A stretch of 64,000 bases of DNA, from contig CAMWQW010000002.1 in assembly GCA_947176505.1 (NCBI GenBank), forward strand, positions 124,001 through 188,000. Reading direction: 5' to 3'. Under the pieces are notes generated by a model. The model had not been told where the DNA came from. It saw only the letters and a list, made by a program, of their open reading frames with translations, and searched no databases. Source of the stretch: an uncultured Lachnospiraceae bacterium. GTDB taxonomy: Bacteria > Bacillota > Clostridia > Lachnospirales > Lachnospiraceae. Shown piece after piece: positions 20,751 to 30,255 of the stretch (position 1 is its first letter; each line of letters begins with the position of its first letter). The position numbers and the translations under genes are program-made.

Positions 20751-22490
20751 CTATTCTATAATGTAAACAGCGCTGTATTCCGTATCAAACAGATATCTCA
20801 TCTGCCTTCCTGAAAACATAACGCTAATCTCCTGCACTAAAACATCCTGATTTTCATAATTTAAGTCAATATAGAACAGGCAGCCGGATTTTTCTCCATC
20901 GTCTATTGCTTGAAGCGCCTCCGGAATGACGCCGAGCAGTTCCCCTCTCACCGGATAAGTATGTTTAGCTTTAGAGAAATAGACGCTTTCTCCACATGCA
21001 CGGTAACTGCTGCCCGAAGTGATATAGAATACCGGAAGATCTGAATACATACTCACCGTATTGAGCCTCTCCTTTGTTCCGCGATACAGGTAATTAACTC
21101 CCGGTGAAAGATACCCGAGCAGCATACAGCCAAGCATAACGATACACACCGCATATGTGACATTCTTTACCATACCTGCAGTAAGCTTCTTTGCGAGAAA
21201 AACAACAAGCAGAATAATCATCGGAAAAATCGGAAATACATATCTGTCTTCCTTGTATGGTGCAATCTTGGATATCAACACAATATATAAGAACACGGCA
21301 GCTAATATCTGCACGAAGATGATATCCTGCATCGTAAATCGCAGCTCAAATTCCGTCCTCCGCTCCCTTTTTTCGAGCAAAATGTGAATGCTTCCATCCT
21401 CCGCCGTACTTTTCTTTATGCTCCACCAGACAGACAACACACGATAAAAAAGCAACCCCACTGCAAATGCCAAAAGAAGAAGTGCTCCTTTCCCAAACAA
21501 CTCACCGTCTATCACTGCAAAAAGCTGTGGCAGCGCAGTAAACCAGCCTTCGCCTGCTGCCAGATTTCCGAACGCCTCCTCTCCCCTGTAACCGGAAAAA
21601 ATATCGTTCAAAATATCTGACCAGATCAGACAGACCGCCGCAATACTCACGCCCATAGACACAGCATATTTTACGGCAAAAAAATAGTTCCGCCTCCATA
21701 ACGAATATCCCCATATCACGATGCAGATAAAGAACGCATAAATCAAAAAATAGTATTGCGTCATAATCCCCATAAATGCCGTCAAGGATAAAAGCGGATA
21801 AATCCACCCGTTTTCTTTCTTATCTTTCATCCACACAGCTTTCCAAAGCAGTGCATTCAGATAAGTAAAAAGAACCGCAAAGCAAGTAAATACCATATAC
21901 ATTCTGATGAAAACAACCGTACTCACCGCTCCCGCACTAAACCCGTATAAAATGCAGACCATCACAGACCAAAAATCCGATTCCGTCACTTCCTTGGATA
22001 GTTTCCACAAGAAGTACATCGTCATCATAAAGAACCATATATTCACAAATATACCGCTCCACTTCGTGAAGATTCCCGGAAATATCATTGAAAATACAGA
22101 TGAAGAAAAATTCAGAAGCAAATAGAAAAACGGCGGATGTACATCCGCTATAATCGTCTTCCAAACACCCGAGAAATCAAAAACCTCTTCTTTAGTCAGC
22201 GTCAGATAATCTTGAAAATAGTCAGAGGAATGCCACTGATTCAGCCATGTCTCATTCTCTCTGTCTGCAACAAGATACGGATATTGGAGCTGACTCGTAA
22301 AATGATACGAATATAACTCATCACAAAAAAACCCCTCTTTCCGGCTTCCCCAATACAGAAGATTGGCACTAAGAAGAAGGAACAGAATTACCCCTATCAG
22401 AATCCGGCTCTTTATACTCAATTGCTTTACCCCATCGTTTTCCATATTTCCACCATTACCCTTCATTTCACTCATTTTAGAAGCCGCCAT
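20751..22490 (-). CDS. Multi-spanning glycosyltransferase-like protein (GT39/PMT type)
   Basis: A 579-residue membrane protein with about eleven hydrophobic helices. After the first helix the outside loop reads EGFFCDELYSYHF, with an Asp-Glu pair where GT-C enzymes of the GT39/GT83 type place their catalytic acid. The large C-terminal outside domain is soluble. Such enzymes move a sugar from a polyprenyl carrier to a surface polymer or protein. The start is 4 bp after the upstream gene with GGAG before it, so the two are coupled. Confidence 0.72.
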   Translation of the reverse strand: MAASKMSEMKGNGGNMENDGVKQLSIKSRILIGVILFLLLSANLLYWGSRKEGFFCDELYSYHFTSQLQYPYLVADRENETWLNQWHSSDYFQDYLTLTKEEVFDFSGVWKTIIADVHPPFFYLLLNFSSSVFSMIFPGIFTKWSGIFVNIWFFMMTMYFLWKLSKEVTESDFWSVMVCILYGFSAGAVSTVVFIRMYMVFTCFAVLFTYLNALLWKAVWMKDKKENGWIYPLLSLTAFMGIMTQYYFLIYAFFICIVIWGYSLWRRNYFFAVKYAVSMGVSIAAVCLIWSDILNDIFSGYRGEEAFGNLAAGEGWFTALPQLFAVIDGELFGKGALLLLAFAVGLLFYRVLSVWWSIKKSTAEDGSIHILLEKRERRTEFELRFTMQDIIFVQILAAVFLYIVLISKIAPYKEDRYVFPIFPMIILLVVFLAKKLTAGMVKNVTYAVCIVMLGCMLLGYLSPGVNYLYRGTKERLNTVSMYSDLPVFYITSGSSYRACGESVYFSKAKHTYPVRGELLGVIPEALQAIDDGEKSGCLFYIDLNYENQDVLVQEISVMFSGRQMRYLFDTEYSAVYIIE

Positions 22491-22494
22491 TCAT

Positions 22495-24345
22495 TCACTC
22501 CGTCTTCATCTCGCCCGAATCAGATAATTTTTCTTCCTTAAACGCATAAAGCGTCACAAAGAAGAGAAACGGTACCGCAAACACGACCGACAATCCGTAT
22601 CTGAAATACGCGTTGACCGGAGAAGCCACACACACAAGCAAGGTAATAACTACCTGTACATATAAAGTCAACATTTTCCATCTCCTGTGCCTAATCAAAA
22701 AGAACGCGAACACAAAAGCACACCAGAAATAGAGTCCGATTGACGTTGTATATCCGAGAAACGGAATCCCCCTAAAATATGTCATAAATTGATTCATGCC
22801 TTCTACAAGCACCGGAAATCTTGATTTCAAATCAAATCCGTCGGCATTCAGTCTGAAGACGTCTGCTCCCACAACATAATACGCCTTCGTTCTTCCCGGA
22901 TCATCAGGATAAACATATCCATAACATTTATTCAATACCGCATCCAAATAGGTGACCGGGTGCTCCATAAATTGTTTGAAGTAAACTTTTAAATATGCTT
23001 CCCAGTCTTCTTTTGTCGCGTCATTATTATACTGGTCTTTTACTCGATCCGAGAACTCAGGCAGATAACGCTCCGCAAGCGTATCATACACCAGAATATT
23101 GTCGATTGCCTCTTTTTCTTCCTCCGGCATCTCATGTCCGTAAGAGGCAACACACCGCGCCGTCTGCAAAAAGGGGATGGACAAACTCTCTGCAATACTG
23201 CCGTTTGGCACACCTGACATAGGCAGAAATATCTTAAACCAGAACGCCACAAACACAAGTACCCCCGCGAAAACAGCTCCCAACACCTTCCAATGTTTTC
23301 TACCTAAAATAAGAAAACACGGAATGCAACCAACCGTAATGGCAAGTCCTTCATTCCTGAACAGGCATAGGAGAACCAGCAGAATCGGAAGCAAAACCAT
23401 CTTGATTCGGCTCTGCACAAATTCATCCGGCGACAGCGCTGTCTCAAACATAAAAATCGTCACAAGAAGCGCTGCAATGGCAAAATTAATATTCTTCCCC
23501 ACCGAAATGGCATAAACCGGAAATATCGGCAGAAACGCATACAGACAAATCAGCCCTCGAAGCACATACACACTTATGCCAAGCTTCCTTAAGAAATCCG
23601 CCATATAGGACAATACCATAATAAACGCTGCCACCTGTACCAAAACATAGAAAAACATTCCGGCGGCAGCTGAACCAATCGCAACGCCTATTTTCACAAA
23701 AAGCACCAAGAATAATATCTGAAAATACGGATGATGGTTCGTCAAAGGCTCATAACCATACCACTGCTCCAGCATCGTCCCCGCATCGTATAACGCGCTT
23801 CCCGGATAAAAGGCAATCAGATACGGCAGCCAGCAAATAAACAAAAAAAGCCCCGTCTTTAATCTGTAGCGGTCCTTGATGCCGCTTCCTGTCTGCCGAT
23901 GTCCGACATGCTTCCCTGCCAAATCACTCATCCACTGATACAGCAAAAGAACCAGACAATAAAGCAATGTTCCGTATCCTGTAAGAACAATCATTGTTTT
24001 CATAATCTGTGCAGCATTCAGCATACAAAGAGCAAATCCCGTCGCATTCCGATAGCATAATCCGATGAGCACAAGAACCGACAAGAACAATGAAAATACC
24101 GCTATATCTTTTTGAACGGGAAAATGATGTCTGATATAGTAATAGAAATACGCAAGACAAATCACAAACACAGCCTGCCCAAGTCCCCATCCGTGCAAGG
24201 ATGCAAGAACTGCATACAGCCCTTTCATTTCGGGTATATTCTCAAAATTAATACCTATTGCTGCCACGGAACAAATGGCTAACATTACACATACTATCTT
24301 ATTCCTTGTCTCTTTTTGTATCACGCTATCTAATGTAAAAACCAT
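22495..24345 (-). CDS. DUF6020-like polytopic membrane protein
   Basis: A 616-residue membrane protein with roughly twelve helices. The stretch FYPGSALYDAGTMLEQWYGY followed by NHHPYFQ in the loop near residue 190 resembles the DUF6020 group and related GT-C fold glycosyltransferases. It is first of the pair with the GT39-like protein, suggesting work on the same cell-surface glycan. Start follows CAGGAGAAAAAAT. Its precise reaction is unknown. Confidence 0.65.
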   Translation of the reverse strand: MVFTLDSVIQKETRNKIVCVMLAICSVAAIGINFENIPEMKGLYAVLASLHGWGLGQAVFVICLAYFYYYIRHHFPVQKDIAVFSLFLSVLVLIGLCYRNATGFALCMLNAAQIMKTMIVLTGYGTLLYCLVLLLYQWMSDLAGKHVGHRQTGSGIKDRYRLKTGLFLFICWLPYLIAFYPGSALYDAGTMLEQWYGYEPLTNHHPYFQILFLVLFVKIGVAIGSAAAGMFFYVLVQVAAFIMVLSYMADFLRKLGISVYVLRGLICLYAFLPIFPVYAISVGKNINFAIAALLVTIFMFETALSPDEFVQSRIKMVLLPILLVLLCLFRNEGLAITVGCIPCFLILGRKHWKVLGAVFAGVLVFVAFWFKIFLPMSGVPNGSIAESLSIPFLQTARCVASYGHEMPEEEKEAIDNILVYDTLAERYLPEFSDRVKDQYNNDATKEDWEAYLKVYFKQFMEHPVTYLDAVLNKCYGYVYPDDPGRTKAYYVVGADVFRLNADGFDLKSRFPVLVEGMNQFMTYFRGIPFLGYTTSIGLYFWCAFVFAFFLIRHRRWKMLTLYVQVVITLLVCVASPVNAYFRYGLSVVFAVPFLFFVTLYAFKEEKLSDSGEMKTE

Positions 24346-24416
24346 ATTTTTTCTCCTGATTTATTTCCAACACTTCCCTATTCTAGCATATAATCCCGAT
24401 TTTGCAAAGAAAAGCA

Positions 24417-24460
24417 AAGGGAAGAGTCGCTTTGGCAATCGCCTTAGCGTCTCTTCCCTT
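24417..24460 (-). terminator. Terminator after the chemoreceptor gene
   Basis: AAGGGAAGAGACGC pairs with GCGACTCTTCCCTT on the minus strand (one bulge), followed by a T-rich tail. It lies 38 bp past the chemoreceptor stop. Confidence 0.75.
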
Positions 24461-24497
24461 TCGGAATAGATCATTCTGTCTTATGTCCGAGCCGTTC

Positions 24498-26225
24498 TTA
24501 TTTCGGTAGATTGAATTTTGCAATCAAACCATCCAATGCCGCCGCCTGCGCAGATAATTGCTGACTCGTCGCGGATGACTGTTCTGCAACTGCTGCATTG
24601 GTCTGAACAACGTCTGAAATCTGATTCACGCCCGCTTCCGCCTCCTGCATCGTCGTTGCCTGACTGGCGGAAATTGCACTCAGTTCCTTGGAAGAATCTG
24701 CAACCTTTCTGATACCGTCCACTACAATCTCAATGGATGCTACTGCACGGTCCGCCACCTTGTTACCGTTCTCAATCTCCTGCATAGCGCCCTCAATCAA
24801 TGTTCTGGTATCTACTGCCGACTTACTGCTCTGCTCCGCAAGCTGCCTAATCTGATCTGCTACAACCGCAAATCCTCGTCCCGCTTCTCCGGCTCTCGCC
24901 GCTTCAATAGACGCATTCAAAGATAACAGATTCGTCTGAGAAGCGATGCTCTCGATTTCGGAAATAATATTGCCAATCTTCTGAGATGTCTCATTGATAC
25001 GTGCCATTGCCTCAAGCATTTCTCTCATATCATCACTGCTGCGATTTGCCACATCGGCATATTTCTGTGACTGATGATATGCTTCCTCTGCGGAAGCAGC
25101 AGCATTCTTCGATGCGTCGGAAATGGTTGAAATCGTCGCCTGTAATTCTTCAACCGCACCCGCCTGCTCCGTTGCGCCTTCCGCAAGACTCTGAGAGCTA
25201 TCTGCAAGATTTCCCGAACCTGCCGAAACCTGCACGGAAGATTCTTCAATATAGCGTATCGTTTCAATCATATTGTCCCTAAGCTGCTTCAATGAGTCAA
25301 ATATCTGTCTAAATTCTCCCGTATATTTAGAGCCATCCTTCGACCTGACCGCATAATTAGAATCTGCCATCTGCCCTAAAATATAATCCATATCATATAT
25401 AATAAAATGCAAAGTCCCCGCCATATCATTAGCCGACTTAATAATATCGGCAACCTCATCGTTGGCATCCACCTCCGGAAACGGACTCGTAAGATCTCCA
25501 TCGGCAAACGCCGCCAGCCTCTCCTTTAACTTGACAAGCGGTGTTGAAATATTCAATGCTATGTAATTCCCGAGACGGATAGATGTCGCAATTGCTATGA
25601 TAATAATGATGGCAATCACGATGACCAGTACCGTCGATACGATTGTCATCGTTGAAGAAATACTATTTCCGCGGTCAACCTTGATATCCATAATAGAAAC
25701 CAATTGGTCATTAATGTCTTCATATAACGGCATCAAGTCGTTCATCGCCATGTCCTGTGCCGCTCTTGAAAGCTCGGCATCCGAATTGGAACCCACCTCC
25801 AGAATCTGATTGTCCAATTCCCAGTACTGCGGCAGCTTACTTGAAATATCATTATAAACTGCTTTGTTCGCATCGGATACCATAAACCGCTCCAGCGCTT
25901 CAAAACTCTGTGTAAAATTCTCTATACTCTCACTGTGAGCCGCTTTCATACTCTCAACGGCTCCCTCTTCTTCATATCCGATACAGCCACGCAGCGTCGA
26001 CCTCGTCTCCGCAAAATAAGTCATTGCTTTACCCACATCACCCTGTGCAAAGCCGTAATCCTGCAGCGCGCCCGCATAAATCTTTGCTATAATAATCAGC
26101 ACAACCAGAACAATTGCCGCCACCAACGCCGGAACACCGGACGCAATCACAAATCCTCGAAACAATCTCTCCTTGATTCGATATCTGTTCAATCTCTCAT
26201 ATACTTGATTCAACTTGTTTAACAT
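24498..26225 (-). CDS. Methyl-accepting chemotaxis protein
   Basis: A 575-residue chemoreceptor. Membrane segments at about residues 24-46 and 194-214 enclose a helical four-helix-bundle-type sensor domain. A HAMP domain (about 215-270) and a long signalling coiled coil follow, with the conserved hairpin tip NASIEAARAGEAGRGFAVVADQIRQLA. It would signal through CheA/CheW to the flagellar motor, so the organism is probably motile or derived from a motile line. It stands alone; no che or fli gene is nearby. The ligand is unknown. Confidence 0.92.
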   Translation of the reverse strand: MLNKLNQVYERLNRYRIKERLFRGFVIASGVPALVAAIVLVVLIIIAKIYAGALQDYGFAQGDVGKAMTYFAETRSTLRGCIGYEEEGAVESMKAAHSESIENFTQSFEALERFMVSDANKAVYNDISSKLPQYWELDNQILEVGSNSDAELSRAAQDMAMNDLMPLYEDINDQLVSIMDIKVDRGNSISSTMTIVSTVLVIVIAIIIIIAIATSIRLGNYIALNISTPLVKLKERLAAFADGDLTSPFPEVDANDEVADIIKSANDMAGTLHFIIYDMDYILGQMADSNYAVRSKDGSKYTGEFRQIFDSLKQLRDNMIETIRYIEESSVQVSAGSGNLADSSQSLAEGATEQAGAVEELQATISTISDASKNAAASAEEAYHQSQKYADVANRSSDDMREMLEAMARINETSQKIGNIISEIESIASQTNLLSLNASIEAARAGEAGRGFAVVADQIRQLAEQSSKSAVDTRTLIEGAMQEIENGNKVADRAVASIEIVVDGIRKVADSSKELSAISASQATTMQEAEAGVNQISDVVQTNAAVAEQSSATSQQLSAQAAALDGLIAKFNLPK

Positions 26226-26275
26226 TCTGTTACCCCCTTATTATGCCCGGTATTCTTTTTCTTCACAACTTTAGC

Positions 26276-26320
26276 AATTCTTGTAACGCAAGCCGCCGGG
26301 CTTGCGTCTATTGTATCACA
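26276..26320. repeat. Dispersed palindromic repeat, copy 1
   Basis: A 45-bp element: AATTCTTGTA, then CGCAAGC and GCTTGCG as a 7-bp stem around GCCGGG-type spacer, then a short tail ending TATCACA. A second copy in the same orientation lies at 40114-40158. This copy is in the promoter region of the chemoreceptor gene. Resembles a REP-like intergenic element. Confidence 0.7.
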
Positions 26321-26393
26321 TATTTCAGATTATGAATATAGTTGTCCGTCATAATCGGGGAAATCATTCCCAAACGCACATAAAACAGTGAAT

Positions 26394-26630
26394 TCAGGCG
26401 GTTTTATTCATCCATATTTCTTTAGCATGAAATACATCTCCCACAAATTCTCCCTTTAAGCTAAGCATCATATTCTGTTCTAAATCATTAAAGCCTGCTT
26501 CCGAATCTTCATACCGGGCTCCGTTATCATATATGGTGCGTATATAGAATCGCGCACCTTCTTCAAACACCACCTGTATCAAATCTGAATCAGAAACCTG
26601 TGCTTCTGTAGACACACCGACTTTAACCAT
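26394..26630 (-). CDS. Small hypothetical protein, 78 aa
   Basis: Not recognised. A soluble, acidic protein rich in beta-forming residues (VGVSTEAQVSDSDLIQVVFE, ARFYIRTIYDNGARYED). The frame is open from 26705, but its first codons would be encoded by the upstream gene's terminator. The ATG at 26630 has GGAGG eight bases before it and is preferred. It lies between the chemoreceptor and the 186-residue unknown protein. Confidence 0.55.
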   Translation of the reverse strand: MVKVGVSTEAQVSDSDLIQVVFEEGARFYIRTIYDNGARYEDSEAGFNDLEQNMMLSLKGEFVGDVFHAKEIWMNKTA

Positions 26631-26673
26631 TGAACCATCCTCCACACTTACACTGTCGCAATTTCCCATAGAA

Positions 26674-26702
26674 TAAAAAACGACGGGAAATCCCCGTCGT
26701 TT
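26674..26702 (-). terminator. Terminator after the 186-aa unknown gene
   Basis: AAACGACGGG and CCCGTCGTTT form a 10-bp stem over a short loop, followed by TTTTTTATTC on the minus strand. It lies 47 bp past the stop codon of the upstream gene. Confidence 0.85.
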
Positions 26703-26748
26703 CATATATCTGCGTTATTATATTATAAATTATACTATCATATCCAGA

Positions 26749-27309
26749 TTATAGCTGCCAGCTTCCAAACAAGCTATTACTTATTGCGCTATTCATCACA
26801 TTTCCGTATGCCGATGCCGCCTGACTGCTGAGTCCGTAAGGAGAATACCCTGTCAGTCCAAGCCCCAAAGTGCCCTGTCCACCAATCAGACTCTGTATTA
26901 AATATGTCTGTAAGCTGTTTGTACCCAACAGATTCTGATAGCTTCTCTGTGCACTACCCGCATCATAATCCCCGGCATAGTATTCCTTCACCTTTCCCAT
27001 CACCGACTCTTCCCATTCCGGATCGGTTTCCATCTTCTTAAAGGCTTCCTGAATAATAATATCCCCCGCCGTTGCAAACGTAGGATTTGTCACAGTTCTC
27101 TGATTTTCCACTGCGTTCTTCATCACCGTGGCATAATCTTCTACCGTCTTTCCTTTCGTTGTATTTGCCAGTCTCGCAAGATTATTCCTATTATTAACGG
27201 ATGCAATTCTGTTTACGCTGCCAGTGGAATTGATACCACTTACGGCATTGACACCGCTTACACTATTGCCAGAATTAACTCTTCCTATGCCCAGATCATT
27301 AATATACAT
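26749..27309 (-). CDS. Hypothetical protein with M-x-I-N-x-x-G-I-G type start, 186 aa
   Basis: Not recognised. The N-terminus MYINDLGIGRVNSGNSV is followed by a low-complexity stretch of Ser/Gly/Asn/Val (NAVSGINSTGSVNRIASVNN) to about residue 48. A helical middle (residues 50-130) and a Gly/Ser/Tyr-rich end follow. There is no signal peptide. The opening resembles those of the unknown proteins at 38.5, 40.3, 48.9 and 58.9 kb. A sigma-A-like promoter (TTCACA, 17 bp, TACAAT) lies about 85 bp upstream. Start follows AAGAGGATTT. Confidence 0.65.
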   Translation of the reverse strand: MYINDLGIGRVNSGNSVSGVNAVSGINSTGSVNRIASVNNRNNLARLANTTKGKTVEDYATVMKNAVENQRTVTNPTFATAGDIIIQEAFKKMETDPEWEESVMGKVKEYYAGDYDAGSAQRSYQNLLGTNSLQTYLIQSLIGGQGTLGLGLTGYSPYGLSSQAASAYGNVMNSAISNSLFGSWQL

Positions 27310-27456
27310 ATAAATCCTCTTTTCAACACATGAAATCGTCTTAGTTCTGCCAAGACTTTGCCTAAATGTATTTCACAACTTCTGTTTATTGTAGCATAAC
27401 CCATTTCTATTGTGAACTAAATTGTCACAAATGGAGCCAAACTTGTCATAAGATTC

Positions 27457-28824
27457 TTACGTCCCTATCCCCCGGCACCGCTTCAGCCAGTTCCCTTTCA
27501 AATAATAGATGATAAATAGCAGCGAAGTCGCCGTCCAAGTCATAGGATAACTGAACGCCACCGTAGACATCTCCGGTCGCAGCGGAACTGCCACCAGAAT
27601 CCATATCACGCGCAGCACACAAATACCGACGCATGTCATAAGCATCGGCGGTATGGCATCCCCGCAGCCCCTTGTGGTGCCTCCGAGTATTTCGATGCAG
27701 ATATAGGTCACGTAGCTTGGCGAAATCACCCGCATCATACCGAGTCCAATAGCCACTACATCCATGTCATCCGTAAACAATCGGAAGAAAAGCCTGCCTC
27801 CTGACAGCACGATCACACTGAGCAGAAGACTCGTAAATGCCGCCATACCAAGACAAATACGCACACTCTTCCTAATCCGGTCATATTTGCCCGCTCCGAA
27901 ATTCTGTCCAGCAAAAGTAGTAATCGATACACCGTATGCGCCCATAATCATCCAGAAAATACCGTCTATCTTGCCGTATGCTGTCCACGCCGCAATCGTA
28001 TCAGTCCCGAAAGCATTGATACTTGACTGGATAATCAGATTGGAAACCGAATACATGGTAGACTGGACTCCCGCCGGCAGACCGATACGCACAATCTTAT
28101 GCAGAAGCGGCATCGTAAACCGAATCTGCTTTATATATAACCGGTAAGAGTCTTTAGTCCGCATAAGTGTGATAACTACCATAAACGCACTGATGACCTG
28201 AGACAGTGCAGTGGCTACCGCAACACCCACTACACCCATTTCCAAGATTGTCACAAACAAAACATCTAGTATGATATTTGCAATACAGGATAATATCAGA
28301 AAATATAGCGGACGCTTAGAATCGCCCACTGCCCTCAAAATACCGGAACCCATATTGTAGATGAGTGAGGGAATGACTCCGATAAAATATATCCTCATAT
28401 ACATGACAGACAGTTTCAGAATCTCCTCCGGCGTATTCATAGCCTGCAAAGCCAGCTTGGAAAAAAGAAGTCCCAACGCCATAATGACAGCTCCGCCTGC
28501 AACGGACAGCGCCATAGCGGTATGTACCGTATTCTTTACATCCTCTTTCTTCTTTGCACCGTAATACTGCGAAATGATTACGGTTGCACCGGAAGAAAGT
28601 CCGGTAAAAAAACCAATCAGCAGATTAATCAGCGTCGCAGCCGGTCCTCCCACTGCCGCCAACGCTTCTTTGCCTACAAACTTTCCCACGATTACGGCAT
28701 CCGTAGTGTTATAAAGCTGTTGAAAAAAAGTCCCGAACAAAATCGGGAAAAAGAAAAATAGAAGCTGCTTCCAAATCACACCTTCTGTAATCTGATTGGA
28801 AACCTGATGACTATGCGCTTTCAT
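27457..28824 (-). CDS. MATE-family efflux transporter
   Basis: A 455-residue transporter with twelve hydrophobic helices in two similar halves. Motifs IVGKFVGKEALAAVGGPAA near residue 47 and GQNFGAGKYDRIRK mid-protein are typical of the DinF/NorM-like branch. It should export drugs or metabolites using an ion gradient. It is 12 bp after the Rrf2 regulator in the same direction, so it is probably controlled by it. The ATG at 28824 follows GGAGGGACATGTG. Confidence 0.9.
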   Translation of the reverse strand: MKAHSHQVSNQITEGVIWKQLLFFFFPILFGTFFQQLYNTTDAVIVGKFVGKEALAAVGGPAATLINLLIGFFTGLSSGATVIISQYYGAKKKEDVKNTVHTAMALSVAGGAVIMALGLLFSKLALQAMNTPEEILKLSVMYMRIYFIGVIPSLIYNMGSGILRAVGDSKRPLYFLILSCIANIILDVLFVTILEMGVVGVAVATALSQVISAFMVVITLMRTKDSYRLYIKQIRFTMPLLHKIVRIGLPAGVQSTMYSVSNLIIQSSINAFGTDTIAAWTAYGKIDGIFWMIMGAYGVSITTFAGQNFGAGKYDRIRKSVRICLGMAAFTSLLLSVIVLSGGRLFFRLFTDDMDVVAIGLGMMRVISPSYVTYICIEILGGTTRGCGDAIPPMLMTCVGICVLRVIWILVAVPLRPEMSTVAFSYPMTWTATSLLFIIYYLKGNWLKRCRGIGT

Positions 28825-28836
28825 CACATGTCCCTC

Positions 28837-29283
28837 CTAATTTAAATCAGTCTTATGCTGAATGTAGTGATAATCTGAAATAATGTTTTCTAACGTAATG
28901 CTTTTTAGGCTTTCACATAAATCGGTTCTGATTTTCTGATAAGAACAATCCAGCACGTTATGAATATTTTTTCCTACGGGACATAATGGCGAAGGTAATG
29001 AGTGGACGCCAATTAATTTAGAGCTGAAGTCCGGCTCTATCGCCTTGCATATACGGTATAAAGTTATTTCTCCTAGCGGGCAGTTCAGTGTTGCACCTCC
29101 CGTTCCGAATTTAACCGATATGATACCGTCTTTTCTCAATGAACTTATGATGTTTCGAATTGTAACCGGATTGCTTCCGGTAGATAATGATAAGAGGTCA
29201 CTAGTTACCTTTTGCCGGTCTCCATATTCATATATAAAAATAAGACAATGGATAGCAACTGAGCATTTTGTACTGATGTGCAT
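28837..29283 (-). CDS. Rrf2-family transcriptional regulator
   Basis: A 148-residue winged-helix protein (HISTKCSVAIHCLIFIYEYG, then the wing ISVKFGTGGATLNCPLGEITLYRI). Rrf2 proteins such as IscR, NsrR and CymR often sense redox or Fe-S state. The three-Cys cluster of Fe-S members is not seen; one Cys is in SPLCPVGK, so another signal may be sensed. The start at 29283 has AAGGGA before it and gives the family length. It is divergent from the flavodoxin/ferredoxin gene, and a palindrome overlaps that promoter. Confidence 0.85.
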   Translation of the reverse strand: MHISTKCSVAIHCLIFIYEYGDRQKVTSDLLSLSTGSNPVTIRNIISSLRKDGIISVKFGTGGATLNCPLGEITLYRICKAIEPDFSSKLIGVHSLPSPLCPVGKNIHNVLDCSYQKIRTDLCESLKSITLENIISDYHYIQHKTDLN

Positions 29284-29337
29284 GGTGTTTTCCCTTTCCA
29301 TGTTAGAGTGTAACATATTTGTATATTGCTGTAAATC

Positions 29338-29373
29338 TTGACATTACACCACGCTCTTGCTATAATGGTGTAA
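29338..29373 (+). promoter_or_regulatory. Promoter and likely Rrf2 operator of the ferredoxin gene
   Basis: TTGACA (29338-29343) and TATAAT (29361-29366), 17 bp apart, form a near-perfect sigma-A promoter. TTACACCA (29344-29351) and TGGTGTAA (29366-29373) form an 8-bp-arm inverted repeat between and across the promoter boxes. The divergent Rrf2 protein is the natural candidate to bind it. Confidence 0.75.
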
Positions 29374-29399
29374 CTCTAAAAATTACAGGAGGGATAGAT

Positions 29400-30167
29400 A
29401 TGAAAGCCATACAAATCATTTTTAGTCCGACCGGAGGAACCGGTAAAGTTGCCGATATCATAACGAACGCATGGGGAATGCCTGTCAATAAAATTGATTT
29501 ATCCGATGCGGAAACTGATTATTCCACACTTAGTTTTGAAAAAGACGATGTTGCAATTATCGCAGTTCCATCTTATGGCGGACGCGTTCCCGATCTTGCA
29601 ACTCAAAGAATTTCAAATATTCATGGTAATCAGACTCCGTGTGTCATTGTCTGTGTATACGGCAATAGGGCATATGAAGACACTTTGATCGAATTGAACG
29701 ATGTTGCCGAAAAAAGCGGTTTTAAGGTTATTGCCGCTATTGCCGCTATCGCAGAGCATTCTATCATGCACCAGTATGCAGCAGGACGCCCCGATGAGAA
29801 AGACAACAGCGAATTAAGCTGTTTTGCAAAAAAAATATTAGAAAAAATACATAGCGATTCAACCGGATATTCCACACCGCAAATTCCGGGAAACCGTCCC
29901 TATAAAAAAGCAGGTGGCGCCGGTTTAGTGCCAAAAGCAAACAATGACTGTACAGGCTGCGGTCTTTGCGCCGAACAGTGTCCGGCACAAGCGATAAACA
30001 AAGAAAATCTGAAAGTCACGGACAGCAAAAAATGTATCTCATGTATGCGTTGTGTTGTACAATGTCCGCAATCCGCACGCAAAGTGAATGGCGCTATGGT
30101 TTCTGTTGCAGCATTAGCCATGAAAAAAGCCTGTTCCGTAAGAAAAGAAAATGAATTATATATTTAA
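29400..30167 (+). CDS. EFR1-type flavodoxin-ferredoxin fusion protein
   Basis: A 255-residue protein. The N-terminal half is a flavodoxin-like fold with the FMN loop IIFSPTGGTGKVAD near residue 6. The C-terminal part holds two [4Fe-4S] clusters of the ferredoxin type, CTGCGLCAEQCP near residue 183 and CISCMRCVVQCP near 212. This layout matches the EFR1 family of anaerobes. It should act in electron transfer in the cytoplasm; the partner is unknown. Start is set by AGGAGGG before the ATG at 29400, although the frame is open earlier. Confidence 0.87.
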   Translation: MKAIQIIFSPTGGTGKVADIITNAWGMPVNKIDLSDAETDYSTLSFEKDDVAIIAVPSYGGRVPDLATQRISNIHGNQTPCVIVCVYGNRAYEDTLIELNDVAEKSGFKVIAAIAAIAEHSIMHQYAAGRPDEKDNSELSCFAKKILEKIHSDSTGYSTPQIPGNRPYKKAGGAGLVPKANNDCTGCGLCAEQCPAQAINKENLKVTDSKKCISCMRCVVQCPQSARKVNGAMVSVAALAMKKACSVRKENELYI

Positions 30168-30180
30168 CCCCGTCCATCAG

Positions 30181-30217
30181 CAGATTAAACTCTCTGCAAG
30201 TCAGAGAGCTTAATCTG
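30181..30217 (+). terminator. Terminator after the flavodoxin-ferredoxin gene
   Basis: AGATTAAACTCTCTG pairs with CAGAGAGCTTAATCT (one mismatch) over a five-base loop, followed by a T-rich tail. It may also serve the MerR-ABC operon that converges from the right. Confidence 0.75.
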
Positions 30218-30255
30218 CGTTAGGTTCTTTCTCTTTCATGAAACGTCCTTCTAAG

